Part shown: piece by piece, positions 7,592-15,303 of the stretch
How positions within the stretch are numbered: the first letter of the stretch is position 1
How the letters are laid out: every line of letters starts with the position of its first letter
Source of the DNA: Bacillota bacterium
Lineage (GTDB): Bacteria; Bacillota; Clostridia; Christensenellales; CAG-138
Reading direction: 5' to 3'
Length of the DNA stretch: 29,673 nt
Assembly (NCBI GenBank): GCA_023395595.1
Contig: JAEWYO010000040.1
Location: forward strand, 1-29,673
Notes under the pieces: model-generated
Seen by the model: the letters and a program-made list of their open reading frames with translations, nothing else
The model's database searches: none
What the model was told of the DNA's origin: nothing
Translations under genes and position numbers: made by a program

Positions 7592-8767
7592 TTAGATGCG
7601 CGCCACTCCGCTCTTTCTGGCTGCCTCGGCAACCGCCGCGGCAACGACCTTGCCCACGCGGGGGTCAAACGCCTTGGGGATGACGTAATCCGCGTTGCGC
7701 TCTTCGTCGGAAATCAATCCGGCAAGCGCATACGCCGCGGCGACCTTCATGTCGTCGTTGATGTCGCTCGCGCGTACATCAAACGTACCGCGGAAGATGC
7801 CCGGGAACGCCAGAACGTTGTTGATCTGGTTGGGGAAGTCGCTTCTGCCGGTGGCGATGACGGCAGCGCCGCCCGCCTTCGCGTCATCCGGAAAGATTTC
7901 CGGCGTGGGGTTTGCGCAGGCGAAGATGATTGCATCCTTCGCCATGCCCTTGACCATGTCCACATCCACCATCTTCGGTGCGGAAACGCCGATGAACACA
8001 TCCGCGCCCTTCATCGCGTCAGCAAGTGAGCCTTTGCGCTTTTCACGGTTGGTAACCAGCGCCATCTCTTCCTTGATCCAGTTCATACCCTCTTTGCGTC
8101 CTTCATAGATGATGCCGGAGCGATCACACAGGGTCACGTCGGCAAAGCCATCCGAAAGCAGGAGCTTCGTGATGCTGATTGCGGCCGCGCCAGCGCCGTT
8201 GATGACGATCTTGACGCTTTCTTTCTTTTTGCCGACAACCTTGAGGGCGTTGATCAACCCCGCGAGGGTGACGACGGCGGTGCCGTGCTGGTCATCGTGG
8301 AAGATCGGGATGTCGCACTTTTCCTTGAGTTTGCGCTCGATTTCAAAGCAGCGCGGCGCGGAGATGTCTTCGAGGTTGACACCACCGAAGCTGCCGCTGA
8401 TAAGATAGACAGTGTTGACGATATCGTCCACTTCCTTGCTCTTGACGCAGAGCGGGAACGCGTCCACATCGCCAAAAGATTTGAAGAGCACGCATTTGCC
8501 CTCCATGACCGGCATGCCCGCCTCCGGGCCGATGTCGCCAAGGCCGAGTACGGCGGTGCCATCCGTCACCACGGCGCAGAGATTCCAGCGGCGGGTGAGT
8601 TCATAGCTGAGGTTGACGTCTTTTTCGATCTCGAGGCACGGCTGCGCCACACCCGGCGTATAGGCCAGAGAGAGGTCTTCACGCGTGGCGACGGGAACGG
8701 TCGCCTTGACTTCGATTTTACCCTTCCACTCTGCGTGCAGGCGGAGGGACTCTTTTGCGTAGTCCAT
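7592..8767 (-). CDS. NAD(P)-dependent malic enzyme
   Basis: This enzyme decarboxylates L-malate to pyruvate and CO2 while reducing NAD or NADP. The 391 residues fit the short bacterial type without a phosphotransacetylase tail. Tyr36 in LAYTPGVAQPC is the general acid, Lys91 in GKCVLFK is the likely base, Glu133 and Asp134 in LEDISAP and Asp158 in HDDQHGTA bind the metal, and GAGAAA (191-196) is the dinucleotide-binding loop. The cofactor preference cannot be read safely. AGGAGA lies about 9 bases before ATG 8767. It follows the Ldh-type gene by 81 bases, which suggests a two-gene operon that interconverts malate, oxaloacetate or lactate and pyruvate. A terminator lies at 7517-7537. Confidence 0.93.
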   Translation of the reverse strand: MDYAKESLRLHAEWKGKIEVKATVPVATREDLSLAYTPGVAQPCLEIEKDVNLSYELTRRWNLCAVVTDGTAVLGLGDIGPEAGMPVMEGKCVLFKSFGDVDAFPLCVKSKEVDDIVNTVYLISGSFGGVNLEDISAPRCFEIERKLKEKCDIPIFHDDQHGTAVVTLAGLINALKVVGKKKESVKIVINGAGAAAISITKLLLSDGFADVTLCDRSGIIYEGRKEGMNWIKEEMALVTNREKRKGSLADAMKGADVFIGVSAPKMVDVDMVKGMAKDAIIFACANPTPEIFPDDAKAGGAAVIATGRSDFPNQINNVLAFPGIFRGTFDVRASDINDDMKVAAAYALAGLISDEERNADYVIPKAFDPRVGKVVAAAVAEAARKSGVARI

Positions 8768-8797
8768 TGTTTTTTCTCCTATTTGCGGCTGTTCGCC

Positions 8798-8844
8798 TTA
8801 TTTTTCGAAAATAACTATACCCGGCAGGTTCTTTTCAAGACCTG
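8798..8844. repeat. Two hairpins between the Ldh-type and malic enzyme genes
   Basis: TTATTTT and AAAATAA (8798-8814) surround TCG. CAGGT and ACCTG (8825-8844) form a second hairpin with an inner CTT/AAG. Neither has a proper U-run on the minus strand. They may be RNA processing or stability elements inside the operon, and the first could also be a DNA operator. Confidence 0.4.
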
Positions 8845-8848
8845 TCGA

Positions 8849-9961
8849 TTATTTCTCAAACGGGAACTTGTAGGGCAGGTTCTTCTTGTCGCGAATGGCG
8901 ATGAATTCCTTCTGCACCGCGTCGCCGACGGGAACGCCCTTATCCTTGCGCTCCAGCCAAACGTCGTGCTCTTTTTCGCCGGCGGTATAGATTCGCGTTT
9001 GTCCCGGCGCTTTTTCGGAGGCGCGCAGCTCACGCAGGATTTCGCCCGCGATCTTTTTGAACGTCTCGAGCCCGCAGAATGCTTCGGGATCGATGACGAT
9101 AAAGAAGTGGCCAAGGTGGTACGGCTTCTTGTTGCCGTTTTCGTCGCGGTCGATGCACATCTTGAGGAAGCTGCCAGCCTGCAATGCCGCGGAGAAAATC
9201 TCCACCACGGTTGCATAGCCGTAGCCCTTGTATCCTGCGAGGTCTTCGCCGATGCCGCCCAGCGGAGCCAGCGCCGCGCTGCCGTCGGTCAAGCCCTTGA
9301 GGATTGCGGGGCTGTCCGTCATCGCGCTGCCGTCGCGACCGATGACCATGCCCGCGGGCGTGTCTTTGCCGTTGCGCGCGTAGTATTCAATCTTGCCGCG
9401 CTGGCTGATGCTCGTCGCGCAGTCCAGCGTGAAGGGGAAATCCTCATCCGTCGGCAGGCCGAAGGTGAGCGGGTTGGTGCCCAGCATGTTTTCCACGCCA
9501 AAGGTCGGCGCGATAGACGGGCGCGCGTTGGTGCCGGAGATGCCGATGAGGCCTTCGTTGACCGCCATGCTCGTCCAGTATCCTGCGATGCCATAGTGCG
9601 AGCTGTTGCGGATTGCCGCCATTGCCATGCCGTTTTTCTTCGCTTTTTCGATGATGGTCTTCATCGCCTTGTAGCTTGCGACCATGCCCATGCCGTCGTG
9701 CGCGTCCACAACCAGCGTGGTCGGCGTTTCTTTCACGACCTCGTACTGCGTGGTGGGATAGAGGATGCCCTGGTCGATGCGGTCAAGATAGATCGGCTTA
9801 AAGCGGTTGCAGCCGTGGCTTTCGATGCCGCGGCGGTCGCTCTCCAAGAGTACATCCGTGCAGATTTTCGCGTCTTCCAGCGGCACGCCATACGCTACAA
9901 ACGTGTCGGTCATGAAGCCCTGAATCATGTCCCAAGGGATATACGGTCTGGTCTCTGCCAT
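8849..9961 (-). CDS. Ldh family (malate/L-lactate dehydrogenase type) oxidoreductase
   Basis: This is a 370-residue cytoplasmic NAD(P)-dependent oxidoreductase of the Ldh_2 family, which is distinct from the Rossmann-fold lactate dehydrogenases. Members act on malate, L-lactate, sulfolactate, ureidoglycolate or related 2-hydroxy acids. The family signature is clear: RRGIESHGCNRF with His49, NSSHYGIAGYW with His122, GTNARPSIAPTFG and GTNPLTFGLP for cofactor binding, and DCATS near 180-184. The exact substrate cannot be read. The malic enzyme gene downstream makes malate or oxaloacetate chemistry the best guess. CAGGAGGAG lies about 9 bases before the ATG. The gene has a long leader (about 180 bases) from a consensus promoter, with a terminator-like hairpin inside it. 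Confidence 0.9.
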   Translation of the reverse strand: MAETRPYIPWDMIQGFMTDTFVAYGVPLEDAKICTDVLLESDRRGIESHGCNRFKPIYLDRIDQGILYPTTQYEVVKETPTTLVVDAHDGMGMVASYKAMKTIIEKAKKNGMAMAAIRNSSHYGIAGYWTSMAVNEGLIGISGTNARPSIAPTFGVENMLGTNPLTFGLPTDEDFPFTLDCATSISQRGKIEYYARNGKDTPAGMVIGRDGSAMTDSPAILKGLTDGSAALAPLGGIGEDLAGYKGYGYATVVEIFSAALQAGSFLKMCIDRDENGNKKPYHLGHFFIVIDPEAFCGLETFKKIAGEILRELRASEKAPGQTRIYTAGEKEHDVWLERKDKGVPVGDAVQKEFIAIRDKKNLPYKFPFEK

Positions 9962-10074
9962 AAGTCATTCTCCTCCTGTTGTCCTGTTGTTCTGTTCGGT
10001 GTGTTTTCTCTTCGCTCCGGTGGAAGTGTGTGCTTTGCCGCGCGCTTGATTCCCCTTGTTTCTGCGCGGGCATG

Positions 10075-10113
10075 AAAAAAGGAGCATACGCAAAACAAGT
10101 TGTGCGCCGCTCC
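10075..10113 (-). terminator. Terminator-like attenuator in the ldh leader RNA
   Basis: On the minus strand GGAGC and GCTCC pair, followed inward by a small internal loop and GCGCA/TGCGT, around a 10-base loop. TTTTTT follows at once (10080-10075). It lies about 35 bases after the expected RNA start and about 114 bases before the ldh ATG, so it would stop transcription before the gene unless it is prevented from forming. Confidence 0.6.
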
Positions 10114-10150
10114 GAACTCCAAATCTCAAGTGGAACTTTGGTACACAATC

Positions 10151-10179
10151 ATCATATCGTGAAAAGACGCCTCTGTCAA
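10151..10179 (-). promoter_or_regulatory. Sigma-A type promoter of the ldh-malic enzyme operon
   Basis: On the minus strand a perfect TTGACA (10179-10174) and TATGAT (10156-10151) are 17 bases apart. RNA would start near 10144 and give a leader of about 183 bases. Confidence 0.75.
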
Positions 10180-10306
10180 ACAGGACTTTTGCTTTTTGCC
10201 GCGATTTTTCGACTATTTTAGTCGCAATTTATCATCTGTTTTCTTGCGCTTTTTGGCGTATTCCCATATGCTAGTAGAGAGTAAACTAACGCACACGAGG
10301 TATCGC

Positions 10307-10882
10307 TTGGAACACGCCGCAAAGAAGCTTTTAGAGCAGATTCAAATCAACCCCGTCATCGCCGCCGTCTGCAACGAGGACGAGCTGAAGCACGCGCTCG
10401 ATTCCGATTGCCGCGTGGTGTTTTTGCTCTTCGGCAACGTGCTGGATATTGGAGAACTCACCCGCCGCGTACACGAGAGCGGGAAGCTTTGCGTGGTTCA
10501 TCTCGACCTCGTCGAAGGCCTCTCCAGCAAGGAGATCGCCGTGGACGCGATCCAGAAAGCGACCGGCGCGGAGGGAATCATCAGCACGCGCGGTGCGCTC
10601 ATCAAGCGCGCAAAGCAGATCGGCCTTGCGGCGGTGCAGCGCGGGTTTATGCTCGACTCCCGCTCGCTCAACAGCTTTGAGCAGCAAATTTCGCAGAGTA
10701 AGCCGGATTTTGTGGAGATTTTGCCGGGGCTTTTGCCAAAGGTGATCGCCTCGCTCAAAGAACGCATCGAAATACCGATCATCGCAGGCGGGTTCATCCA
10801 CGAAAAAGAGGATGTCATCGCCGCACTTCAAGCGGGCGCACTCGCCGTCTCCGCCTCCAGCCCCAAGATTTGGTCGGTATAA
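10307..10882 (+). CDS. glpP: GlpP family glycerol-3-phosphate responsive antiterminator
   Basis: In Bacillus, GlpP binds leader mRNA of glp genes in the presence of glycerol-3-phosphate and prevents premature termination. The frame gives 191 residues from TTG 10307 (MEHAAKKLLEQIQINPVIAA). The length and the NPVIAAV start fit the family. Further family motifs are VVFLLFGNVLDIGEL, VHLDLVEGLSSKE, GIISTRGALIKRAK, DFVEILPG and PIIAGGFIHEKEDV, which together make a small TIM-barrel-like fold. GAGG lies 6 bases before the TTG. The upstream ATG codons at 10196 and 10268 lack a ribosome binding site. No glpF, glpK or glpD is nearby. The divergent neighbour, the ldh-malic enzyme operon, has a leader terminator that could be its target. 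A strong terminator closes the gene. Confidence 0.9.
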   Translation: MEHAAKKLLEQIQINPVIAAVCNEDELKHALDSDCRVVFLLFGNVLDIGELTRRVHESGKLCVVHLDLVEGLSSKEIAVDAIQKATGAEGIISTRGALIKRAKQIGLAAVQRGFMLDSRSLNSFEQQISQSKPDFVEILPGLLPKVIASLKERIEIPIIAGGFIHEKEDVIAALQAGALAVSASSPKIWSV

Positions 10883-10892
10883 CGAGCAACGC

Positions 10893-10928
10893 AAAACAGC
10901 CCTGCGGCAGAGCCGCAGGGCTGTTTTT
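10893..10928. terminator. Bidirectional terminator between glpP and the ROK-like gene
   Basis: AAAACAGCCCTGCGGC and its perfect complement surround AGA, with A-run and T-run flanks. It serves the convergent glpP gene (plus) and the nag operon (minus). Confidence 0.9.
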
Positions 10929-10943
10929 GTTCACGTATGTTTT

Positions 10944-12320
10944 TTAGCTTCTTGGCAGGCTTGCCGCAGCGACGGACTGTCCCACCCGGCGGGACTCCTC
11001 GTCCGGCAGCAGCAGATTGATCTTCTTCGCCAGCGCGGGATAGTCGCTGGTCAGCGTTTCGCGGCAGGCGGATTCGATCAGCTTCCCGCCCTCGCCGGAG
11101 ACCACGCGGCCAAGCAGCAACAGATGGTGAATCTCATAAAACTGATCATACAGCGCCAGCGCATGCGCGAGGTAAACCCCGATGCTGCGATAGATTCCCT
11201 CCGCGGCTGCCCAACCTTCGGAAAGCAGCTTCTGCACTTCCTTGAGCTTCTCCGCGGGCGTCAGCGTATCCGAAAGCGTAATCCCCGCGGCGGGAGCAAG
11301 TTTGATCACCGCATCCTGCGAAAAATATTTGCAGCCGACGCCATAGTCGCCGGACCACTCGTCCTGCATGGCGCTCTGGCTCAAATCCACGGGCGCAAAC
11401 GCAAGCTCGTTGAACCAACCCAGAATGTTTCCCTCGGCGTTGACATAGCCCACCGCCTCGCTTGTGCCCATCGCAAGCCCCATCACGCAGCCCGCGTCGA
11501 GCTCCAGCGCGCCCGCAAGCGCCGTCACGTCGCCATCGTTGGCTACCGCAATCGGCACGTCGCCCAGCGCACGGGCAGCGGCATTGTAGATGTCTTTGAC
11601 AAACGCGCGTTCACTGCGCGGCACTTTGATGAAGAGCGAGGATACCATAGGGCTGTTGCCGACGAACACGCCGGCGGACGAAACGCCGATTGCATCCACA
11701 CGCGGCATCTTGCCCGCCGCGGTCTGGAACGCCTTGACGATCTCCTCGTAATGATAGCGCGGGTCGGTCTGCGTCTTGGGATGCCAAACGACCTCCTCGG
11801 AATAGATTGCCTCGCCATCGACCACAGCAGAGACCTTCCGGTCGCTTCCGCCCGCGTCAAAGCCGATGCGGCAGCCTTCCGTATGCCCGCCGATGGACAC
11901 TGCCTCACCGCAGGCCGCGGGAAACGCCGTTTCCGCGCAAGATTCAATCGAGAGCCCGCGCTCAAACACGTCGTCCATGAATCCCGCGTCAAACGCGCGC
12001 GCGCCGCCTGGCGCATAGTCCCGCGCAAGCCGCGCGGCAAGCGCGTCCGCCCCGCAGATCGTCACGCGAAAACCACCGACGCTCCAGAGTAAAAACTTAA
12101 CCAATCGTTCCAGATAACGATAGTCCGCCGCTTCGTGCGCGCCGTCCGCGATCAGCGCGGTTTCGCGGGTCACGACTCTCCCGTTTGCCGTCTCCACGGC
12201 GATCTTCACGGGGTGTTTTGCGCTTGCCTCATAGGCGCGCATCCACGCGCCCATCGGCACGAACGCCGTGTCCAGCTCCGGCAGGCGCGGGGTACCGTAA
12301 TCAATTCCTAAATATTGCAT
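10944..12320 (-). CDS. ROK-like sugar kinase of the nag operon, with long N-terminal extension
   Basis: This is a 458-residue protein whose C-terminal part has the actin-like ATPase/ROK fold. The phosphate-1 loop is GFDAGGSDRK (153-162), the segment VANDGDVTALAGA (259-271) carries the likely catalytic Asp262, and GLAMGTSEAVG (281-291) is the phosphate-2 loop. The ROK zinc motif (CxCGxxGC) is absent. Residues 1-145 extend beyond the usual ROK length and match nothing I recognise, though they include a Rossmann-like VTICGADALAARLA. As last gene of nagA-cbm9-nagB-kinase it probably phosphorylates GlcNAc or a related amino sugar, which is an inference from position. GGAG lies 4 bases before the ATG. 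The gap to nagB is 52 bases and holds a hairpin. Confidence 0.75.
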   Translation of the reverse strand: MQYLGIDYGTPRLPELDTAFVPMGAWMRAYEASAKHPVKIAVETANGRVVTRETALIADGAHEAADYRYLERLVKFLLWSVGGFRVTICGADALAARLARDYAPGGARAFDAGFMDDVFERGLSIESCAETAFPAACGEAVSIGGHTEGCRIGFDAGGSDRKVSAVVDGEAIYSEEVVWHPKTQTDPRYHYEEIVKAFQTAAGKMPRVDAIGVSSAGVFVGNSPMVSSLFIKVPRSERAFVKDIYNAAARALGDVPIAVANDGDVTALAGALELDAGCVMGLAMGTSEAVGYVNAEGNILGWFNELAFAPVDLSQSAMQDEWSGDYGVGCKYFSQDAVIKLAPAAGITLSDTLTPAEKLKEVQKLLSEGWAAAEGIYRSIGVYLAHALALYDQFYEIHHLLLLGRVVSGEGGKLIESACRETLTSDYPALAKKINLLLPDEESRRVGQSVAAASLPRS

Positions 12321-12352
12321 GATTCTCCGCCTTACTTTGATCGAAGGTGTGA

Positions 12353-12371
12353 TGTTCTCGTGGTGAGAACA
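12353..12371. repeat. Intercistronic hairpin between nagB and the ROK-like gene
   Basis: TGTTCTC and GAGAACA surround 5 bases. No T-run follows on the minus strand. It lies just past the nagB stop and may protect the 3' end of the upstream RNA or act as a processing site. Confidence 0.45.
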
Positions 12372-12372
12372 C

Positions 12373-13107
12373 TTACGCTTGGTAACCGATGCAATCCGCC
12401 AGCGCGCGGTCGATGATCACCGTCACGTCGGGATGGGTCTTGACCAGCGTCGCGGGGTTTTGAACATCCAGCTCCTCGTTGAGCAGCAATCCCTTCATCG
12501 CCTCTGCTTTGTTCTCGCCGGTTGCCAGCAGCAGCAGCTTCTTGGCGCGGAGGATGTCGCCCATGCCCATCGAAATTGCGCGCGTTGGCACCTCACTGCG
12601 GTCGGTAAAAAAGCGGGCGTTCGCGTCGATGGTGCTTTCGTCCAGCTCTTCGACATGCGCGCCGTCATAGAGCACCACACCCGGCTCGTTGAAGCCGACG
12701 TGCCCATCCACGCCGATGCCCAGCAGCTGCACATCGATGGGTTTTTCGGCAATCGCTTCGCGAAATTCCTTCACGTTTGCGTCGATATCGCCTGTGCCCT
12801 TGGCAACGACGGTGTTCTTCTTGTCGATGTTGATGTGGTTAAAGAGGTTTTCGTCCATAAAGCGGCGGTAGCTCTGCGGATGATCCGCAGACAGCCCCAC
12901 GTATTCGTCGAGGTTGACGGTGTTCACGCGGAAGAAGTCGAGCTTGCCCGCCTTGTTTGCCGCGATGAGATAGGGATACACGCCCTGCGCGGTGCTGCCC
13001 GTGGCGAGGCCGAGGCGCGCATCCGGCTTGTTGCGGATCACGTCGCCGATCATATCCGCCGCGCGCTCACAGGTTTTTGCAAAGTTTTCGGTTACGATGA
13101 TGTTCAT
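12373..13107 (-). CDS. nagB: Glucosamine-6-phosphate deaminase
   Basis: NagB converts glucosamine-6-phosphate to fructose-6-phosphate and ammonia in the cytoplasm. The 244 residues are typical of the Gram-positive type. The catalytic set is present: Asp67 in NLDEYVGL, Asp134 and His136 in GIGVDGHVGFNEPG, and Glu141. Their spacing agrees with the E. coli enzyme. The phosphate-binding loop is GLATGSTAQG (33-42). The protein is shorter at the C-terminus than the E. coli enzyme, so the allosteric GlcNAc-6-P site is probably incomplete. AAGGA lies about 10 bases before the ATG. It follows the CBM9-like gene by 70 bases and precedes the ROK-like gene. Confidence 0.96.
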   Translation of the reverse strand: MNIIVTENFAKTCERAADMIGDVIRNKPDARLGLATGSTAQGVYPYLIAANKAGKLDFFRVNTVNLDEYVGLSADHPQSYRRFMDENLFNHINIDKKNTVVAKGTGDIDANVKEFREAIAEKPIDVQLLGIGVDGHVGFNEPGVVLYDGAHVEELDESTIDANARFFTDRSEVPTRAISMGMGDILRAKKLLLLATGENKAEAMKGLLLNEELDVQNPATLVKTHPDVTVIIDRALADCIGYQA

Positions 13108-13177
13108 GTCTCTTGTTCCTTTATCCTTTTCGTCTTCTATCTTCTAAAACACTAACCAGTATCTTTTTATTACGATT

Positions 13178-13810
13178 TCAATCATTCGAAACGACGATCA
13201 GATCCCCAAAGAGATGCGGCACATGAAAATCCACCTTCTCCACGGGCGCCCAGCTGCCCCAATGGGGACTCGCCGTATGATCACCACACTTGTAGAAATT
13301 CCCGCGCATACGATGCCCCGGCGCAAAACTGCATTCCCGCTCGTATAGCGCCTCCAATAGCGCGGTTTTCAGCAGGCACGTCGCACGCCAGAAGGATTCG
13401 CCGTCCTGCCCGAATTGCTCCACCCGCACTTCGGGGTGTGGCAGCCCACGCTTGACAACATAGCTGCGCGAATGGCGATCTGTGCCAAAGGAGCAGTGGG
13501 CGGCGCCGTTTGCGTTCATCTCCAACCCGATGTAGCCATATTGCGGCAGGTCGGGAAAGCAATTCAGAAACGCTTCCATGCAGCTATCCGTGTGCACGGG
13601 GTCGTTGGGGTTGTGGTAGACCGCGCGCGGGTTTGATTCACGGCAGGTCATCGCCACCTCCAGCCCTTCGCCGGGCAGATAGACCAGTTGCCCGCGCGTC
13701 TGTGGAGAGGCTGCGCCCTCGGGGCGGTCGTGCAAAATTTCAAACATTTCACCCGTGTGCGCTTTCCCGAGCAATATCGTTGCGATGCGATAAATCGGTC
13801 TTTGTTCCAT
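13178..13810 (-). CDS. Carbohydrate-binding family 9-like protein in the nag operon
   Basis: This 210-residue protein resembles the CBM9-like (DOMON-type) fold found in many gut and soil bacteria. Recognisable stretches are HNPNDPVHTDSCMEAFLNC, YGYIGLEMNANGAAHCSFG (with GTDRH next), RGNFYKCGDHTASPHWGSW and PDF-like VDFHVPHLFGDLIV at the end. There is no signal peptide, membrane helix or catalytic partner domain, so a cytoplasmic place is likely, which is unusual for a sugar-binding module. The start is fixed by GGAGAA in the end of nagA, and only 4 bases separate the nagA stop from this ATG, so the two are translationally linked. A role in sensing or handling an amino sugar is possible, but no function is established. 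Confidence 0.75.
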   Translation of the reverse strand: MEQRPIYRIATILLGKAHTGEMFEILHDRPEGAASPQTRGQLVYLPGEGLEVAMTCRESNPRAVYHNPNDPVHTDSCMEAFLNCFPDLPQYGYIGLEMNANGAAHCSFGTDRHSRSYVVKRGLPHPEVRVEQFGQDGESFWRATCLLKTALLEALYERECSFAPGHRMRGNFYKCGDHTASPHWGSWAPVEKVDFHVPHLFGDLIVVSND

Positions 13811-13814
13811 CGGC

Positions 13815-14954
13815 TCAGTTCTCCACGAGTTCGCTGCCCGCGAGGAAGACGCGATTCAGCGAAAAGTCCGGGTTGAGCACAAGGAAATCCGCGCGTTTGC
13901 CGTTTGCAATCGAGCCCACCTCGTTCTCCACGCCGAGTACACGGGCAGGTGTTTCGCTCGCCATGCGCACGGCGGCCTCGGCGGGAATGCCAAACGACAG
14001 CGCCGCGCGGAAGATGCCAAAAAGGTTGTTTGCGGAACCCGCCAGCGTGTCCGGCGCATCGGCCAGATGCGCCACCGTTCCATCGAGCAAAATCTTTTGT
14101 CCGCCGAGCATGTATTCGCCCTTCGGCATGCCGCAGCAGGAAAGCGCATCGCTGATCAGGCACAGTCGAGAAGCACCGAACATCGAGAACGCGGCGCGCA
14201 CGACGCTTTCGTGAACGTGCTGCCCGTCGCAAATCAGCTCTGCAATCACCCAGGGCGACTCGGCCGCCGCGCCGACCACGCCAGGCGCACGGTGCAGAAA
14301 CGCCGGCATCGCGTTGAAGAGGTGCGTGATGTGTGTGGCGCCCGCCGCAATCGCAGCCTTCGCCTGCTCATAGTTCGCGTCCGTGTGCGCAATCGACACC
14401 GTACAGAATTTGCTCACGTGCTCGATATAGGGAATCGCGCCCGGTAGCTCCGGCGCAACATCGGCAATCTTAATCAATCCCTCTGCGGCCTCGTTGAGCC
14501 GCAGGAACATCTCAACATTCGGGTTTTGCAAGTAAGCTCCGTTTTGCGCACCCTTCTTTTTCTCAGAGAAAAACGGGCCTTCCATATGGATGCCGCGCAG
14601 TACGGCGCAGCCCGCGGGCGCTTCCTTGGCGAGACGTGCGCCGGTTTGATAGGCGGTCTTGAGCTGCTCTTCCGGCAGCGTCACAGAGGCGGGCGCAAAC
14701 GAGGTGATGCCGTTTTTCGCCAGATACCGCGCGAGGGTTTTGAGTCCTTCATAGTCCCCGTCGGAAAAATCCTTGCCGGAGTTGCCGTGGTTGTGTACGT
14801 CGATGAAGCCTGGCACGACATACGCGCCGCCGAGGTCGATCCCTTCGTCTTCCTCCACGGTCAGCACGCGCGAAAAACGAGCGTTCTCCACCGCAAATCC
14901 GCCTTTGTGGAATCGGAAATCGGGGCCAAACACCATTGCGTTTTGATACACCAT
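13815..14954 (-). CDS. nagA: N-acetylglucosamine-6-phosphate deacetylase
   Basis: NagA removes the acetyl group from GlcNAc-6-phosphate and gives glucosamine-6-phosphate for NagB. From ATG 14954 the protein has 379 residues, which is the family length. The frame is open to 15071, but GGAGGG lies about 8 bases before 14954. Amidohydrolase motifs are in order: His54 and His56 in GFIDVHNHG, Glu125 in GIHMEGPFF, His190 in SIAHTDA, His211 in HLFNAMPAF, and the catalytic Asp269 in LISDALS. It is the first gene of the operon nagA-cbm9-nagB-ROK kinase. A pair of direct repeats lies 130-210 bases upstream and may be involved in control. Confidence 0.95.
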   Translation of the reverse strand: MVYQNAMVFGPDFRFHKGGFAVENARFSRVLTVEEDEGIDLGGAYVVPGFIDVHNHGNSGKDFSDGDYEGLKTLARYLAKNGITSFAPASVTLPEEQLKTAYQTGARLAKEAPAGCAVLRGIHMEGPFFSEKKKGAQNGAYLQNPNVEMFLRLNEAAEGLIKIADVAPELPGAIPYIEHVSKFCTVSIAHTDANYEQAKAAIAAGATHITHLFNAMPAFLHRAPGVVGAAAESPWVIAELICDGQHVHESVVRAAFSMFGASRLCLISDALSCCGMPKGEYMLGGQKILLDGTVAHLADAPDTLAGSANNLFGIFRAALSFGIPAEAAVRMASETPARVLGVENEVGSIANGKRADFLVLNPDFSLNRVFLAGSELVEN

Positions 14955-15084
14955 CGTCTTACCCTCCGTCGCTGATTTGTTCTTTCCTGTTGCAGAAACG
15001 AACACCGTGTGTGCCGTTATCATTACCACTTTACTATGCCGCCGCCAAGAAGAAAACGCAAGCAACCGCATCCATCGCAGTTTA

Positions 15085-15167
15085 ATTTGTTACAAACATA
15101 ATCGAATTTGACATGTCACTTTTTCTTGCTCGATTCTGCGGAATTACAGCGATTTGTTACAGACATA
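15085..15167. promoter_or_regulatory. Candidate operator repeats upstream of the nag operon
   Basis: ATTTGTTACAAACATA (15085-15100) and ATTTGTTACAGACATA (15152-15167) differ by one base and start 67 bases apart. A perfect 10-base palindrome lies between them. The second copy abuts a minus-strand TATAAT, which has no good -35 at 17 bases. The arrangement suits a regulator that binds two sites, perhaps of an amino-sugar repressor, but the protein is not in this window. Confidence 0.5.
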
Positions 15168-15269
15168 TTATACGTCTTTTGTATTCATTCACGCAACAGC
15201 ACACCCAAACACACCGCCCAGAAACAAGAAACGCCAACCATCCACAAGCCGCATGCATCTGCATGGTAG

Positions 15270-15303
15270 AAAAAACGGCCTGCATTTGACTGCAAGCCGT
15301 TTG
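15270..15303 (-). terminator. Intrinsic terminator after the first NAGPA-domain gene
   Basis: On the minus strand AAACGGC and GCCGTTT form the lower stem, then one mismatch, then TGCA/TGCA around 6 bases. TTTTTT follows. It starts about 20 bases after the stop codon at 15324. Confidence 0.8.

Larger units (their letters stand above)
9962..10306. other. Divergent regulatory region between the ldh and glpP genes
   Basis: This 345-base region has no gene. It holds the minus-strand ldh promoter (10151-10179), the leader with an intrinsic hairpin (10075-10113), and a 15-base dyad CGACTA-TTT-TAGTCG (10210-10224) upstream of that promoter. For glpP only a weak candidate promoter is visible (TTGCGC, 17 bases, TATGCT ending near 10272). 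The frame of glpP is open through 10196-10306, but I take this as non-coding because the protein similarity begins at the TTG at 10307. Confidence 0.5.

Noticed and set aside
8285..10075. A plus-strand frame of 596 codons
   Set aside because: It runs antisense through two well-supported enzymes and has the composition of a shadow frame in GC-rich DNA.
9962..10150. T-box riboswitch in the ldh leader
   Set aside because: The leader is long and has a terminator, but the conserved T-box sequence (AGGGTGGNACCGCG-like) is absent.
10196..10306. Longer N-terminus for GlpP
   Set aside because: The added residues do not fit the family and no ribosome binding site precedes the ATG at 10196 or 10268. 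The TTG at 10307 has GAGG at the right distance.
10812..12092. A plus-strand frame of 426 codons
   Set aside because: It is antisense to the ROK-like gene, overlaps the end of glpP and has no ribosome binding site or known motif.
13815..15071. Longer N-terminus for NagA (from 15071)
   Set aside because: GGAGGG is placed for 14954, and the 39 added residues are not seen in the family.
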